A stretch of 64,000 bases of DNA. Origin: Moraxellaceae bacterium (GTDB lineage Bacteria > Pseudomonadota > Gammaproteobacteria > Pseudomonadales > Moraxellaceae). Position 1 is the first letter of the stretch; every line of letters begins with the position of its first letter. Shown piece by piece: positions 34,364 to 44,406 of the stretch. The DNA is taken from the NCBI GenBank assembly GCA_029237815.1, contig JAQZBP010000009.1, positions 124,001 to 188,000 of the forward strand, written 5' to 3'. Below the pieces are notes generated by a model. The model saw only the letters and a program-made list of their open reading frames with translations. It was not told the DNA's origin and searched no databases. The position numbers were made by a program, and so were the translations under genes.

Positions 34364-35566
34364 TCACACGCCGGCCGGCAGCACCCGCGCAATCACCGCC
34401 TTCAGGTAATCCGTCTCGGGAATCGACGGATGCACCGGATGGTCGCCGCTCTGGTGACCCTGGTGGATGATCTGCACGGCGCGATCGATATGCCGGCCGC
34501 TGGCGCGGATCACATCGATCAGCTCGGGGCGCGACAGGTGCAGCGAGCAGGAGCCCGACACCAGGATGCCGTCCTTGTCGAGCAGGCGCATGGCCAGCTC
34601 GTTGGCGCGACGGTAGGCGATCAGGCCGTTCTTGTGGTCCTTGCGCCGCGTGATGAAAGCCGGCGGATCCAGCACCACGACGTCGAAGTGTTCGCGCGAG
34701 GCGCGCAGCGAGGTCATGATCTCGAAGGCATCGCCCTGCAGGGTCTTCACCTTGTCGCCGACGCCATTGAGCGCAGCGTTCTTCGCCACCATCTCCAGCG
34801 CCAGCGCGGAGGCATCCACGCACACCACTTCGCTGGCGCCCCAGGCCGCCGCCTGCACGCCCCAGCCGCCGACATAGCTGAACACGTCCAGCACGCGCTT
34901 GCCCTGCACCAGCTTCTTCAGTTCGGCGCGGCTCGCGCGGTGATCGAAGAACCAGCCGGTCTTCTGGCCCGACTGCACCGGCGCCAGGAACTTCACGCCG
35001 TTCTCCTCCAGCGGCACTTCCGCGGGAACCTCGCCGGCCGCGATCGTCACATAACTGTCGAGGCCCTCCACTTCACGCATCTTGCCGTCGTTCTTGAACA
35101 GGATGCCGCGGGGCGACAGCACCTTCTGCAGTGCCTCGACGATGTCGTCCTTCACCGCCTCCATGCCGGCGCTGGCGATCTGCACGACGCAGATGTCGCC
35201 GAAGCGATCGACCACGAGCCCGGGGAGGAAGTCGCTGTCGCCGTAGACCAGGCGGTAATGCGGCGCATCAAACAGCTGCTCGCGCAGCGACAGCGCGATC
35301 TGCAGGCGATGCACGAGCAGCGACTTGTTGAGCGGGTACTTCTCGTCGCGACTCACCAGGCGGCCGCAAATCAACGCATTGGGGTTGACGGTGGCGATGC
35401 CAAGCACCTTGCCCTTGCTGTCCTCCACCAGCACCTGCTCGCCGGACGCGAAATTCTTCAGCGGCGTCGCGGCGACATCCACCTCGTTGGAGTAGATCCA
35501 GAGATGGCCCTCGCGCAGGCGGCGGTCTTCATTGGGCTTGAGCTTGAGGCGGTTGAGCGCGGACAT
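34364..35566 (-). CDS. rlmI: 23S rRNA (cytosine1962-C5)-methyltransferase-like RlmI
   Basis: This 400-residue protein has an N-terminal PUA-like domain (RLREGHLWIYSNEVD) and a C-terminal SAM-dependent methyltransferase. SAM site is VLDVFSYVGGWGVQAAAWGA; the m5C-type motif is VVLDPPAFITRRKD; the catalytic Cys is in SGSCSLHLSRPEL. The length and layout match RlmI (396 residues). AAGGTG precedes the start. It lies downstream of the gcv genes on the same strand, 69 nt after gcvPB. Confidence 0.93.
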   Translation of the reverse strand: MSALNRLKLKPNEDRRLREGHLWIYSNEVDVAATPLKNFASGEQVLVEDSKGKVLGIATVNPNALICGRLVSRDEKYPLNKSLLVHRLQIALSLREQLFDAPHYRLVYGDSDFLPGLVVDRFGDICVVQIASAGMEAVKDDIVEALQKVLSPRGILFKNDGKMREVEGLDSYVTIAAGEVPAEVPLEENGVKFLAPVQSGQKTGWFFDHRASRAELKKLVQGKRVLDVFSYVGGWGVQAAAWGASEVVCVDASALALEMVAKNAALNGVGDKVKTLQGDAFEIMTSLRASREHFDVVVLDPPAFITRRKDHKNGLIAYRRANELAMRLLDKDGILVSGSCSLHLSRPELIDVIRASGRHIDRAVQIIHQGHQSGDHPVHPSIPETDYLKAVIARVLPAGV

Positions 35567-35635
35567 CGTGTCACCTTGAAATGAAGCGCCCCCGGCCGCG
35601 AACGGACAGGGGCGTTGCGATGGAGCAGAAAAGTG

Positions 35636-37032
35636 TCAGCCGGCGTGTTCGGTCGGGTGCCACTTGAGGTCGAGTTCACGCGCAGCGCGCACGTCGTCGA
35701 GGCGGCGCACCGGCTGGGTGTGCGGCGCACCGCGCACCACGTCCGGCGTCTTGCGGGCTTCCTCGCGGATCTTCACCAGCGCATCGACGAAGGCGTCGAG
35801 CTCGTCGACGGACTCGGTTTCCGTCGGCTCGATCAGCCAGCACTCCGGCACGAGCAGCGGGAAGTACGTGGTCGGCGAGTGGATGCCGTAGTCGAGCAGG
35901 CGCTTGGCGAAATCCATGGCGGACACACCGAGCTCCTTCGTTTCCTTGGCAAAGGTGATGATGAACTCGTGCGAGGCACGGCGCTCGGGATAGGCGAGCT
36001 GGAAGCCCTCCGCCGCGAGACGCGCCATCAGGTAGTTGGCGTTCAGCGTGGAGTATTCGCCGACGCGGTGCAGGCCTTCGCGCCCCAGCGCAGCGCCGTA
36101 ATAGAACGCGCGCAGCAGCACGCCGGCGTTGCCCATGAAGGCGGACAGGCGGCCGATGCTCTGCGGCAGCTCCTCCGGGCCGATCCAGTAATAGCTGCCG
36201 TCTTCCTGGCGACCGGCAATCGGCGTCGGCAGGAAAGGCAGCAGGCGCTCGCCCACGCCGACGGGGCCCGCGCCGGGACCACCACCGCCATGCGGCGTGG
36301 CGAAGGTCTTGTGCAGGTTCATGTGCAGCACGTCGAAGCCCATGTCGCCGGGACGCACCTTGCCGAGGATGGCGTTGAGGTTGGCGCCGTCGTAGTAGAG
36401 CAGGTGGTCATCATGAGGCCGGCCGTCTGCGGACCGACCGCCGCCTTCAGCGCCTCGAGATCGACGTTGCCGTTGGCCAGCGTCGGTATCTCGCGCACCT
36501 TGTAGCCGCACATCACCGCGGTGGCGGGATTGGTGCCGTGCGCGGCGGAGGGAATCAGCATCTCGGTGCGCTCGTGATCCTCGCGCGACTCGTGGTAGGC
36601 GCGGATCATGGCGACGCCGGCGAACTCGCCCTGCGCGCCGGCGGCCGGCGTCAGCGACACGCCCTTCATGCCGGTCACTTCCATCAGCACTTCCTGCAGG
36701 TCGTACAGGCAGGCGAGATAGCCCTGCGAGTGCGACAGCGGCGCCAGCGGATGGCGCGCGAGGAAGCCCGGCAGCATGGCGCTCTTGTGCGCGCCGCGCG
36801 GGTTGTACTTCATGGTGCAGGAGCCGAGCGGATAGAACTGCGTGTCGATGCTGAAGTTCTTGCGCGACAGGTTGGTGTAGTGGCGCACCACCTGCAGCTC
36901 GGAGACTTCCGGCAGGACCGCGCGCGTCTTGCGGCGCAGCGTGTCGGGCACGTCGGTGAGGTCGTGGCGGGCGCGCGGCGCCTGCGAGGTGGCGAAGCGG
37001 CCCTTGGCGGAACGGTCGAAGATCAGGGTCAT
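35636..37032 (-). pseudogene. gcvPB: glycine dehydrogenase P-protein subunit 2, disrupted by a ~70-nt deletion
   Basis: Two frames together make one gcvPB. The first (from 37032) covers 209 residues with good homology up to TAGLMMT. The second frame resumes at [20 protein letters not shown] and continues to the C-terminus at 35636. The family has about 24 residues between these points (NPSTLGLF...HxAGG), but here only 2 nt remain at 36404-36405. So about 70 nt are missing, which also shifts the frame. The PLP lysine (HMNLHKTF) lies after the break, so the truncated product would lack it. Reconstructed length (209+24+255) equals the normal ~488. This is either a real lesion or an assembly error; the remainder shows no decay. 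Confidence 0.88.
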
Positions 37033-37036
37033 TTTC

Positions 37037-38401
37037 TCAGGTCTCCAGCAGCGCGCGGTCGAGGGCCTTCACGTAACGGTCGATATCGGCCGCGGTCTTG
37101 GTCTCGGTGGTGCAGACGAGCAGCGAGTTGCCGAGTTCGGGGTAGTCGGCGGACAGGTCGTAGCCGCCCAGCACGCCGGCCTTCGCCATGTGCTCGAGCA
37201 CGGGGCCGACCGGCTTGTCGAGGCGCAGCACCTTTTCGTGGAAGACCGGGCGATTGAAGGTACGGGCGATGGAACCGATGCGGGAAGTCGCCTGCGCCAG
37301 CTCGCGGATGTTCTGGTGCGCGGCCAGTGCGACGCGCTCCAGGCCCTCGGCGCCGAGCAGGCTGACGTAGATCGTCGCCGCCGTCATGGCCAGGCCCTGG
37401 TTGGTGCAGATGTTCGAGGTCGCCTTGGCGCGGCGGATGTGCTGCTCGCGCGCCTGCAGCGTGAGCGCGAAGCCCGGCTTGCCCTCGAGGTCCACGGTGC
37501 GGCCGATCAGGCGGCCCGGCATCTGGCGTACGAATTCCATCTTGGCGCAGAGGAAGCCGACATAGGGCCCGCCCGAGGAGAGCGGGATGCCGAAGGGCTG
37601 CGCCTCGCCCACCACGATATCGGCGCCTTTCTTGCCCCAGTCGCCCGGCGGCGAAAAGATCGCGAGCGCCATCGGGTTCACGCAGCCGATCACCAGCATG
37701 TTCTGGCCGTGTGCCCAGTCGGTAAGGGCATCCACTTCTTCCAGCACGCCGAAGAAATTGGGCTGCGGGATCACGAGTGCGGTGAAATCGCGGTCTTCGT
37801 AACGGCTGAGCGCGGCCGGATCGACATGGCCGCCCGCCTTGTTGTACTCGAGCTCGACGACCTCGATGCCCTGCATGCCGACGATGGCCTTCAGCGCAGA
37901 GCGGTAGAGCGGGTTGACGCCGCGCGGCACCAGCACGCGACGCGACTTGGACTGCTTGTTGGCGCGCACCGCCATCAGCACGGCTTCGGCCAGGCCCGAG
38001 GCGCCGTCGTAGACGGAGGCGTTGCACACGTCCATGCCGGTGATGTTGGCCATCATGGACTGGAATTCGTAGATGACCTGCAGCGTGCCCTGGGAGGCCT
38101 CCGCCTGGTAGGGCGTATAGGCGGTAAGGAATTCGCCCCGCGAGGCAAGGTCCCACACCACGGCAGGAATGTGATGTTCATAGGCGCCTGCGCCGATGAA
38201 GCAGAGCTCCGCTTCATCTTCCCTGGCGCGCTCGCGCATCAGTCGCAGGACTTCCATTTCGGACTGGCCGGCCGGGATGCCGGCAAGCGCGTTGCCGCGC
38301 AGGTGCGCCGGGATTTCATCGAAGAGCTTTTCGATGGAGGACGCGCCGATGGCGTCCAGCATCTTGCGCACATCGTCGTCGGTATGGGGAATGAATGGCA
38401 T
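37037..38401 (-). CDS. gcvPA: glycine dehydrogenase (decarboxylating) subunit 1
   Basis: This 454-residue P-protein subunit of the glycine cleavage system works as a heterodimer with subunit 2 to decarboxylate glycine onto the H-protein lipoyl arm. Features: [19 protein letters not shown] start typical of the split form, [34 protein letters not shown], and SNICTNQGL near the C-terminus. The longer upstream frame is not conserved, so ATG 38401 is used. It ends 4 nt before gcvPB. It appears intact, although its partner gene is broken. Confidence 0.96.
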   Translation of the reverse strand: MPFIPHTDDDVRKMLDAIGASSIEKLFDEIPAHLRGNALAGIPAGQSEMEVLRLMRERAREDEAELCFIGAGAYEHHIPAVVWDLASRGEFLTAYTPYQAEASQGTLQVIYEFQSMMANITGMDVCNASVYDGASGLAEAVLMAVRANKQSKSRRVLVPRGVNPLYRSALKAIVGMQGIEVVELEYNKAGGHVDPAALSRYEDRDFTALVIPQPNFFGVLEEVDALTDWAHGQNMLVIGCVNPMALAIFSPPGDWGKKGADIVVGEAQPFGIPLSSGGPYVGFLCAKMEFVRQMPGRLIGRTVDLEGKPGFALTLQAREQHIRRAKATSNICTNQGLAMTAATIYVSLLGAEGLERVALAAHQNIRELAQATSRIGSIARTFNRPVFHEKVLRLDKPVGPVLEHMAKAGVLGGYDLSADYPELGNSLLVCTTETKTAADIDRYVKALDRALLET

Positions 38402-38570
38402 GACAGTCCTGACTCGGTCTCGCGACGTAAACAATAATGGGAACAGCCGTAGTACTTCTTGCTTCGCAGCGCGCTTCAACGGGTCGGCCGCCAATGGCGG
38501 CCGATCTCGGTGCTGCAGCGATGGCGAACGTTGTGCGCCGGCCCTCCGCAGAGAGCCGGCGCACAAGGAC

Positions 38571-38963
38571 TCAGTGGCCTTCGGCGGCCACCTGGGCGTC
38601 GTAGTCGTCCGCCGACAGCAGGTCGTCGAGCTCGACGACATCGCTCATGCGGATCTTATACATCCAGCCATCGTGATACGGGTCGCTGTTCACGGTTTCG
38701 GGGGAATCGGCCAGCGCGTCGTTCACGGCGATGATCTCGCCGGAGACCGGGGCGTAGATGTCGGAGGCGGCCTTCACCGACTCCACCACGCCGGCTTCGT
38801 CGTGGGCGGCGACGGTGTCGCCCACTTCCGGCAGCTCGATGTAGACGAGGTCGCCCAGGGCTTCCTGGGCGTGGTCCGTGATGCCGACCGTGGCGACATC
38901 GCCTTCCACGCGCACCCACTCGTGGGTCGGGGCGTATTTCAGTTCTGCTGGCGTCTTGCTCAT
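38571..38963 (-). CDS. gcvH: glycine cleavage system H protein
   Basis: This 130-residue lipoyl carrier shuttles the methylamine between P and T proteins. The lipoylation site is the Lys in [20 protein letters not shown]. It starts [20 protein letters not shown] and has length as in E. coli (129). It lies between gcvT (112 nt upstream) and gcvPA (169 nt downstream). Confidence 0.97.
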   Translation of the reverse strand: MSKTPAELKYAPTHEWVRVEGDVATVGITDHAQEALGDLVYIELPEVGDTVAAHDEAGVVESVKAASDIYAPVSGEIIAVNDALADSPETVNSDPYHDGWMYKIRMSDVVELDDLLSADDYDAQVAAEGH

Positions 38964-39019
38964 GTTGCTGGCCTCGGGCGAATGTCGCCGTTACTCGTTA
39001 ATCAAAAACCACTGCGCCG

Positions 39020-39068
39020 GTCGGGCACCCGCCCGACAGCTTCCACTAAAGCCGGGCGGAAGCCCGGC
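39020..39068. repeat. two adjacent GC-rich hairpins between gcvT and gcvH
   Basis: GTCGGGC-ACCC-GCCCGAC (39020-39037) and GCCGGGC-GGAA-GCCCGGC (39051-39068) are perfect 7-bp stems. The cores resemble the unit at 14131. They may be REP-type elements or transcript-stabilising hairpins inside the gcv operon. Confidence 0.65.
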
Positions 39069-39075
39069 CCGCAAA

Positions 39076-40155
39076 TCAGTGTTGCGGCTTGCCGTTGCGC
39101 ACGAAGGGCGCGCGCACGATGCGTGCCGGCAGGCGCTTGCCGCGAATCTCGACCTCGGCGCGATCGGCAGTCCCCGCGGGGATGCGCGCAAAGGCGATGG
39201 CGCGCTCCAGCGTCGGCGAGAAGGTGCCGGAGGTGGTTTCGCCTTCGCCGTCCGCCGTGATCACTTTCATGTGCGAGCGCAGCACGCCCTTCTCTTCCAG
39301 GATCAGTCCCACCAGGCGTTGCTTCACGCCATTGGCCTTCTCGGCCTCCAGCGCGGGCTTGCCGATGAAGTCGTGGTCCCAGGCAATGGTCCAGCCCATA
39401 TTGGCCACGAGCGGCGACACGGTCTCGTCCATGTCATTGCCGTAGAGGTTCATGCCGGCCTCGAGGCGGAGCGTGTCGCGGGCGCCAAGGCCGCAAGGCT
39501 TCACGCCAGCCGCCAGCAGGTCGCGCCAGAAGGCCCCGGCTTCGCCATTGGGCAGCAGGATCTCGAGGCCGTCCTCGCCGGTGTAGCCGGTGCGGGCCAC
39601 GAACCAGTCGCCAGCCTCCGCGCCCTGGAACACGTCGAGGCCGTCGGCCAGCGCCTTCAGCGCCGGCCTTGCCGTCGCCACCCTGGCGCGGGCTTCGGGG
39701 CCCTGGATGGCGATCATGGCCAGGTCCTCGCGCTCCTTCAGGCTGACGCGGAAATTCACGGCCTGCGCCTGCATCCAGGCCAGGTCCTTCTCACGGGTGC
39801 CGCAATTGACCACGACGCGCCAGAGCTCGGGGTTGGCCACGGTCGGCGCGTAAACGATGAGGTCGTCGATTACCCGGCCCTGCTCGTTGAGCATGCCGGA
39901 ATAGAGGGCCTTGCCGGGAGTCTTCAGGCGTTCGACATCGTTGGCGAGCAAGCGGCGCAGATAGGCCCTGGCGTCCGGGCCGGTGAGGTCGACGAAGGTC
40001 ATGTGGGAGACGTCGAACATACCGGCGCTGCGGCGCACGGCGTGATGTTCCTCGAGCACGGAGTCGTATTGGACCGGCATGTCCCAGCCGCCAAAGTCGA
40101 CGATGCGGGCCTTGAGGGCCTGGTGTTCGGGAAAAAGAGCGGTCTGACGGCCCAT
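39076..40155 (-). CDS. gcvT: aminomethyltransferase (glycine cleavage T protein)
   Basis: This 359-residue enzyme transfers the methylene group from H-protein to tetrahydrofolate. It begins [30 protein letters not shown], the catalytic Asp region [31 protein letters not shown], and [16 protein letters not shown] are conserved. Length is normal (E. coli 364). It is the first gene of the gcv operon; no glycine riboswitch is visible upstream. Confidence 0.97.
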   Translation of the reverse strand: MGRQTALFPEHQALKARIVDFGGWDMPVQYDSVLEEHHAVRRSAGMFDVSHMTFVDLTGPDARAYLRRLLANDVERLKTPGKALYSGMLNEQGRVIDDLIVYAPTVANPELWRVVVNCGTREKDLAWMQAQAVNFRVSLKEREDLAMIAIQGPEARARVATARPALKALADGLDVFQGAEAGDWFVARTGYTGEDGLEILLPNGEAGAFWRDLLAAGVKPCGLGARDTLRLEAGMNLYGNDMDETVSPLVANMGWTIAWDHDFIGKPALEAEKANGVKQRLVGLILEEKGVLRSHMKVITADGEGETTSGTFSPTLERAIAFARIPAGTADRAEVEIRGKRLPARIVRAPFVRNGKPQH

Positions 40156-40474
40156 GGCTGTCTCCGGGAGTGGCCGCAGGGCGGCTGGGGAAGGCCGGCA
40201 TTTTACACGGACAGGGGCCCCGGCTCCACGCGCGCGAAGGGCGAATGCGCCGGCTGCCGCATCTGTCCATCAGGGCGCCCCGGCCCGGCGACCCGGCGCG
40301 TACGGTCTCGGCATCGGCGCGGCGCCGACCTGTCGCGGGCCATGCGGCCATTCGTCTTCCGTACGGAACCGTGCCCTGTGACGCGGCGGGCGCCCGCAAG
40401 GCCGACCGTCCCGCATGCTTGCCAGGCCCGGCCGCCGCCGACAACAGCTGCGGGGGCTTCGAGGCAGTGGCGGA
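40156..40474. promoter_or_regulatory. 319-nt region upstream of gcvT with a candidate promoter
   Basis: On the minus strand a TGTAAAAT (-10-like, 40207-40200) lies about 45 nt before the gcvT ATG. A weak TGGAGC sits 17 nt further up. The rest is very GC-rich, with no open frame I believe and no glycine-riboswitch core. It also separates gcvT from the DUF2238 gene end. Confidence 0.5.
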
Positions 40475-41101
40475 TCAGGCTGTCGCGGCATCCAGTTGCG
40501 CCAGCTGGCGGTCATGCCGGCGCGACAGCAGGAGCAGCGCCGTGCCGGCGCCGACCAGGCACATGAACATGTCCCACTGCGTGTCCCAGACATCGCCCTG
40601 CGTGCCGAGGAAGGACTCGGCCGCCTCGTCCGACACCAGCGCCACAAACCACTCGATCAGCTCGTAGAAGGCGCTGAACGCCAACGTGATCGATATGATG
40701 AAGGTCACGAGCCAGCCGCCGCGCCGCACAACGCCTTTGCGCAGCAGGATCTCGCGCGCCAGGATGGCAGGCTCGAAGCCCTGCATGAAATGCCCCAGCC
40801 GGTCGTAATGATTGCGCTCGAAGCCCAGCAGGTCCTGCACCCAGAAGCCCGCCGGCACCTCCGCATACGTGTAGTGCCCCCCCACCATGAGCAGTACGGC
40901 ATGCAGGAAGATCAGCCAGTAGAGCAGCGGCGTGAGCGGAAACGTCTTGCGCGTCCAGAGTAGCAGTGGAAGCGCAATCAGGACGGGCAGCACCTCCAGG
41001 AACCAGGTGGGGTAGTCGTGCGGCCTGACCGCGGATGCCCCCAGCACGACCAGTCCCGCCAGCAACAACCCTAACGGTAGACGATTCCCTGTAGTGCCCA
41101 T
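40475..41101 (-). CDS. DUF2238 (YjdF-type) integral membrane protein
   Basis: This 208-residue inner-membrane protein has about five or six helices. The signature FWVQDLLGFERNHYDRLGHF followed by MQGFEPAILAREILLR and a long helix with AFYELIEW matches the DUF2238/YjdF family. Function is unknown. AGGAG precedes the ATG at 41101. It starts 40 nt after ubiI and is probably in the same transcript. Confidence 0.9.
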   Translation of the reverse strand: MGTTGNRLPLGLLLAGLVVLGASAVRPHDYPTWFLEVLPVLIALPLLLWTRKTFPLTPLLYWLIFLHAVLLMVGGHYTYAEVPAGFWVQDLLGFERNHYDRLGHFMQGFEPAILAREILLRKGVVRRGGWLVTFIISITLAFSAFYELIEWFVALVSDEAAESFLGTQGDVWDTQWDMFMCLVGAGTALLLLSRRHDRQLAQLDAATA

Positions 41102-41141
41102 GTGTTGCTCCTTGCCCTGAAGGTCGATCGCCGAATGCCGC

Positions 41142-42368
41142 TTACACCGGCTGCCGCGCAGCGGCAGGAATGTCGCCGGCCACGCCCATCGCCACGCGCG
41201 CGAACTCCTGCTTGACCGGCAGCAGCTTGCCGGTCGCCTCCATGCCGAGGTTGCGAGCGATGACGAGCAGCGGATGGCTGCTGGCAAAAAGCTTCTTGAA
41301 GACGGTCATGCTGTTGAGAATCAGCGCGTTGTGGGCGCGCCGGCGCCGCGAATAGCGCGCCAGCGTGGCCTCGCTCCACCAGGGCAGGTCGCGGCCGATG
41401 GCGCGCACGATCTCCTCGGCCAGCACGGCGGCGTCGAGCAGGCCGAGGTTGACGCCCTGCCCCGCCAGCGGATGGATGGCATGCGCGGCGTCGCCGACGA
41501 GGGCGAGGCCTTCGCGCACATAGCTTTCGGCATGGCGCGCGCGCAGCGGGAAGCTGAAGCGGGCGTCGCAGCCGACTACATTACCCAGGGCATGCTCGAA
41601 GACCTGCCCGAGTTCGCGGCAGAACGTGGCATCGTCGAGCGCCAGCAGGCGCTGCGCCTCGGTTTCGTCCTGCGACCACACGATGGAGCAGGAGTGCCGG
41701 TCGCCGCCGTGCGTGCGCAGCGGCAGGAACGCCAGCGGGCCGGTTTCCGAAAAGCGCTGGCGCGCGGTGTCGGCATGCGGCAGTTCCGTGCGCACCGTGG
41801 TGACGATGGCACGCTGCTCGTAGCCGGTGTCGCGCGTGCCGATGCCGGCGAGGCGACGCACCGCCGATTGCGCGCCATCGGCCCCGATCACCAGTCGTGC
41901 CGCCATCTGTTCGCCGTCTTCCAGCGTCAGCAGCCAGCGCTCCGGCAACCGCTCCAGCGCGACGAGCTGCGCCGGGCAGCGCAGCATCACTTGAGGCGAG
42001 GCAATGGCAACTTCCTTCAGCGCCCATTGCAGCAGGCGGTTTTCCACCATTACGCCAAGATGCGTCTCGCCGACTTCGGCAGCAGTGAAATGCACGCGTC
42101 CGGTGCCGTTGGCATCCCACACGACCATGTCGGTATAGGCGCAGCAGCGCGTCGCGGCAATCGCCTCCCAGGCACCGACATGGCGCAGGAGGTTCTCGGA
42201 GGCGCGCGTCAGCGCCGATACGCGTGGCTCGAAGGGATCGTCGGCGTGCGGCGGAATCACCCCCGCACGCTCCAGCAGCACGACCTCGACCCCGGCACCT
42301 TTGAGCAGCGCCGCCAGCAGCGCGCCCACCATGCCGCCACCGACGATGGCGATATCCACATTTTTCAT
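41142..42368 (-). CDS. ubiI: UbiH/VisC-family FAD monooxygenase, probably UbiI
   Basis: This 408-residue aromatic-ring hydroxylase acts in ubiquinone synthesis. FAD motifs are IAIVGGGMVGALLAALLKGAG at the N-terminus and GDAAHAIHPLAGQGVNLGLL near residue 290; the DG motif is VIGADGAQSAVR. The order ubiI-ubiH-pepP-ygfB as in E. coli supports C5-hydroxylation (UbiI) rather than UbiF, though UbiF-like activity cannot be excluded by reading. ATG 42368 is used because the upstream extension is not conserved. Confidence 0.9.
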   Translation of the reverse strand: MKNVDIAIVGGGMVGALLAALLKGAGVEVVLLERAGVIPPHADDPFEPRVSALTRASENLLRHVGAWEAIAATRCCAYTDMVVWDANGTGRVHFTAAEVGETHLGVMVENRLLQWALKEVAIASPQVMLRCPAQLVALERLPERWLLTLEDGEQMAARLVIGADGAQSAVRRLAGIGTRDTGYEQRAIVTTVRTELPHADTARQRFSETGPLAFLPLRTHGGDRHSCSIVWSQDETEAQRLLALDDATFCRELGQVFEHALGNVVGCDARFSFPLRARHAESYVREGLALVGDAAHAIHPLAGQGVNLGLLDAAVLAEEIVRAIGRDLPWWSEATLARYSRRRRAHNALILNSMTVFKKLFASSHPLLVIARNLGMEATGKLLPVKQEFARVAMGVAGDIPAAARQPV

Positions 42369-42460
42369 TTGTTCACTCTGAGCCGCGGAGGGTCGCACGA
42401 GTCGCACGCCCTGCATGTCCGATTCCAGCAGCGCCGTACCGGGGCGCTGCGCATGAAAGA

Positions 42461-43693
42461 CTACTGGTTCAAGCCCATCGCGTAGCGCGCGACTGCCTGC
42501 TTGGCCACCGGCAGCAGGTCGAAGGTCACGAGTCCGACATTGCGGGCCAGCGTGAGACCGGGCATGGCGTTGGAGAAACCGCGCACGATGCCATCCGAGA
42601 AGCGGATGACATTGAGCTGGTCCCCGATGCGCGCGTCCTCGTAGTCGCGCAGCATGCCCAAGTCGCCGAGGTCGCGGCCGGCGCGATGCGCCTGCTGCAA
42701 GCGCTCGGCCAGCGCCAGGCAGTCACGCAGGCAGAGGTTGAAGCCCTGCCCTGCCACCGGGTGCAGCGTGTGCGCGGCATTGCCGAGGATCACGGCGCGC
42801 GGCAGCGCCTGCGCCTTGGCCACGGTGAGCGCCAGCGGATAAGCAAAGCGCTTCGCGGCTTTCACGAAACGGCCGGCGCGCTTGCCGAAGGCGGCCTGCA
42901 GCCGGCGCATGAACTCGTCGTCGCTGCAATCGATGAGCGCCTGCTCCTCGCCCTGCGGCAGCGTCCACACCACGGAGCGACGCTCATCGGGCAATGGCAG
43001 CAGCGCAATGGGTCCGTGCTCGGTGAAGCGCTCAAAGGCGACGTTATTGTGCGGCAGGTGCGTCGCCACCGTGGTCACGAGCGCGACCTGGTCGTAAGGC
43101 GTGGTCTCGGCCGCCACGCCGAGCAGGCGGCGCGCCGCGGACTGCGCGCCATCGGCGCCCACCAGCAGCGGCGCGGACAACGTCAACGGCTCGTCACCAC
43201 GCCGCAGGTGGGCCGTCATCCGCTCCCGCTGCGTGTCGATGCCCACCAGCTCGGCGCCATCGATCACCGTCACCGCCGGGCAGGCGCGCACCGCGCGCAG
43301 CAGCACCAGCCCCAGCCAGGCGTTCTCGATGACCTGGCCGAAGCTTTCGACGTTTTCTTCTTCGGCCTCCAGGCGGGCCATGCCGAAATGGCCGCGCTCG
43401 GAAATATGGATCTGCAGAATGGGCGTGGCATGCGCCTGCATGGCGTTCCACAGGCCCATCTCGCGGTAAGTGGCCACGGTGCGGCGCGAGAGCGCCGTGT
43501 TGCGCGCGTCGAAGCTCGGCCGGTAGGGCAGCGGCTCGTCCGGCACCAGCGCCGGGAAACGGATGGCCTCGACCAGTGTGATGCGCAGCCCGGGCTCGCG
43601 CGCCAGCAGCAGCGCCAGCGTGAGCCCAACCATGCCACCGCCGATGATGAGGACGTCCGTGTCGTTCCCGGCCGGATTGCGGTTCTCGTTCAC
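42461..43693 (-). CDS. ubiH: 2-octaprenyl-6-methoxyphenol hydroxylase UbiH
   Basis: This 410-residue FAD monooxygenase of ubiquinone synthesis (C1 hydroxylation) has motifs IIGGGMVGLTLALLLA, VGADGAQSAARRLLG and GNAAHTLHPVAGQGFNLCLR; the HPVAGQGFNL form is typical of UbiH. It lies 92 nt upstream of ubiI. Unlike in E. coli, an opposite-strand gene separates it from pepP, so it must have its own promoter around 43694-43783. Confidence 0.93.
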   Translation of the reverse strand: MNENRNPAGNDTDVLIIGGGMVGLTLALLLAREPGLRITLVEAIRFPALVPDEPLPYRPSFDARNTALSRRTVATYREMGLWNAMQAHATPILQIHISERGHFGMARLEAEEENVESFGQVIENAWLGLVLLRAVRACPAVTVIDGAELVGIDTQRERMTAHLRRGDEPLTLSAPLLVGADGAQSAARRLLGVAAETTPYDQVALVTTVATHLPHNNVAFERFTEHGPIALLPLPDERRSVVWTLPQGEEQALIDCSDDEFMRRLQAAFGKRAGRFVKAAKRFAYPLALTVAKAQALPRAVILGNAAHTLHPVAGQGFNLCLRDCLALAERLQQAHRAGRDLGDLGMLRDYEDARIGDQLNVIRFSDGIVRGFSNAMPGLTLARNVGLVTFDLLPVAKQAVARYAMGLNQ

Positions 43694-43783
43694 AGTGCGT
43701 TCCTCTCCTAAAACATGCCGCCCGTCACAGTGTCCGCCCGGCGGCGGCCGCGGCTATCCGTATAATCAGGCATCCCCACGACG

Positions 43784-44392
43784 ATGCCCGCCATGAAACT
43801 GCTGCCCGCCGCCTTGCTCGGAATGCTCGCCTGCCTGAATCCCGCCCTGGCGGCGGAAGCGCCGGCCCCCACGGGGGCCGCCCCGGCAGCGACAGCGACC
43901 GTTCCCGATGCCGCTGACGCTGCCAGCGCCGCGACCGATGATGCACCACCCCTGCCCGTCTACATGGTGACCCGGATCAAGCTGACCGGCACCGACTTTA
44001 CCCAGGTCGTGTTTTTCAGGCACCACGCCATCACCACGATGGAGGCCTGCGAAGCTGAGCGCCAGGCCGGCCTCAGCACTGGCTGGAACCACTTCAGCCG
44101 CTACTACCTCAAGACCCTGAAGGGCATCTCCTACAAGGTCGAATATCGTTGTGTGGAGAGCAAGCAGGACTTCGCCTTCTGGCGGCAGGGCGTTCCGCTC
44201 GACAACTTCTACCTGGTACGGACGAAGGACGGCCAGCTCGAAGTGCTGCCGCAGCGCAACTTCTTCGCCTGCCGCGACGCGCTCCAGGCCGGCGGCGCCG
44301 CCGAGACGGTCGACGCATTCTGTGCCATTTCCTCTCAGGCCATCGTGCAGAAACCGGCAGAGCCGGCCATTCCCGCGGCGGCGTCCCAGTAG
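43784..44392 (+). CDS. secreted hypothetical protein inserted between pepP and ubiH
   Basis: This 202-residue protein has a signal peptide (MKLLPAALLGMLACLNPALAA, probable ATG 43793 or 43784) and an Ala/Pro-rich linker. The compact domain contains FFRHHAITTMEACEAERQAG, YRCVESKQDFAFWR and FFACRDALQAG. Four cysteines in the mature part suggest two disulfides. No family is recognised. It faces pepP tail to tail and is divergent from ubiH, splitting a normally continuous operon. Confidence 0.75.
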   Translation: MPAMKLLPAALLGMLACLNPALAAEAPAPTGAAPAATATVPDAADAASAATDDAPPLPVYMVTRIKLTGTDFTQVVFFRHHAITTMEACEAERQAGLSTGWNHFSRYYLKTLKGISYKVEYRCVESKQDFAFWRQGVPLDNFYLVRTKDGQLEVLPQRNFFACRDALQAGGAAETVDAFCAISSQAIVQKPAEPAIPAAASQ

Positions 44393-44406
44393 GAATCAGT
44401 GACGGC

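Noticed and set aside
40156..40474. Possible glycine riboswitch upstream of gcvT
   Set aside because: No recognisable riboswitch core was seen on the minus strand; only a candidate -10 box is visible.
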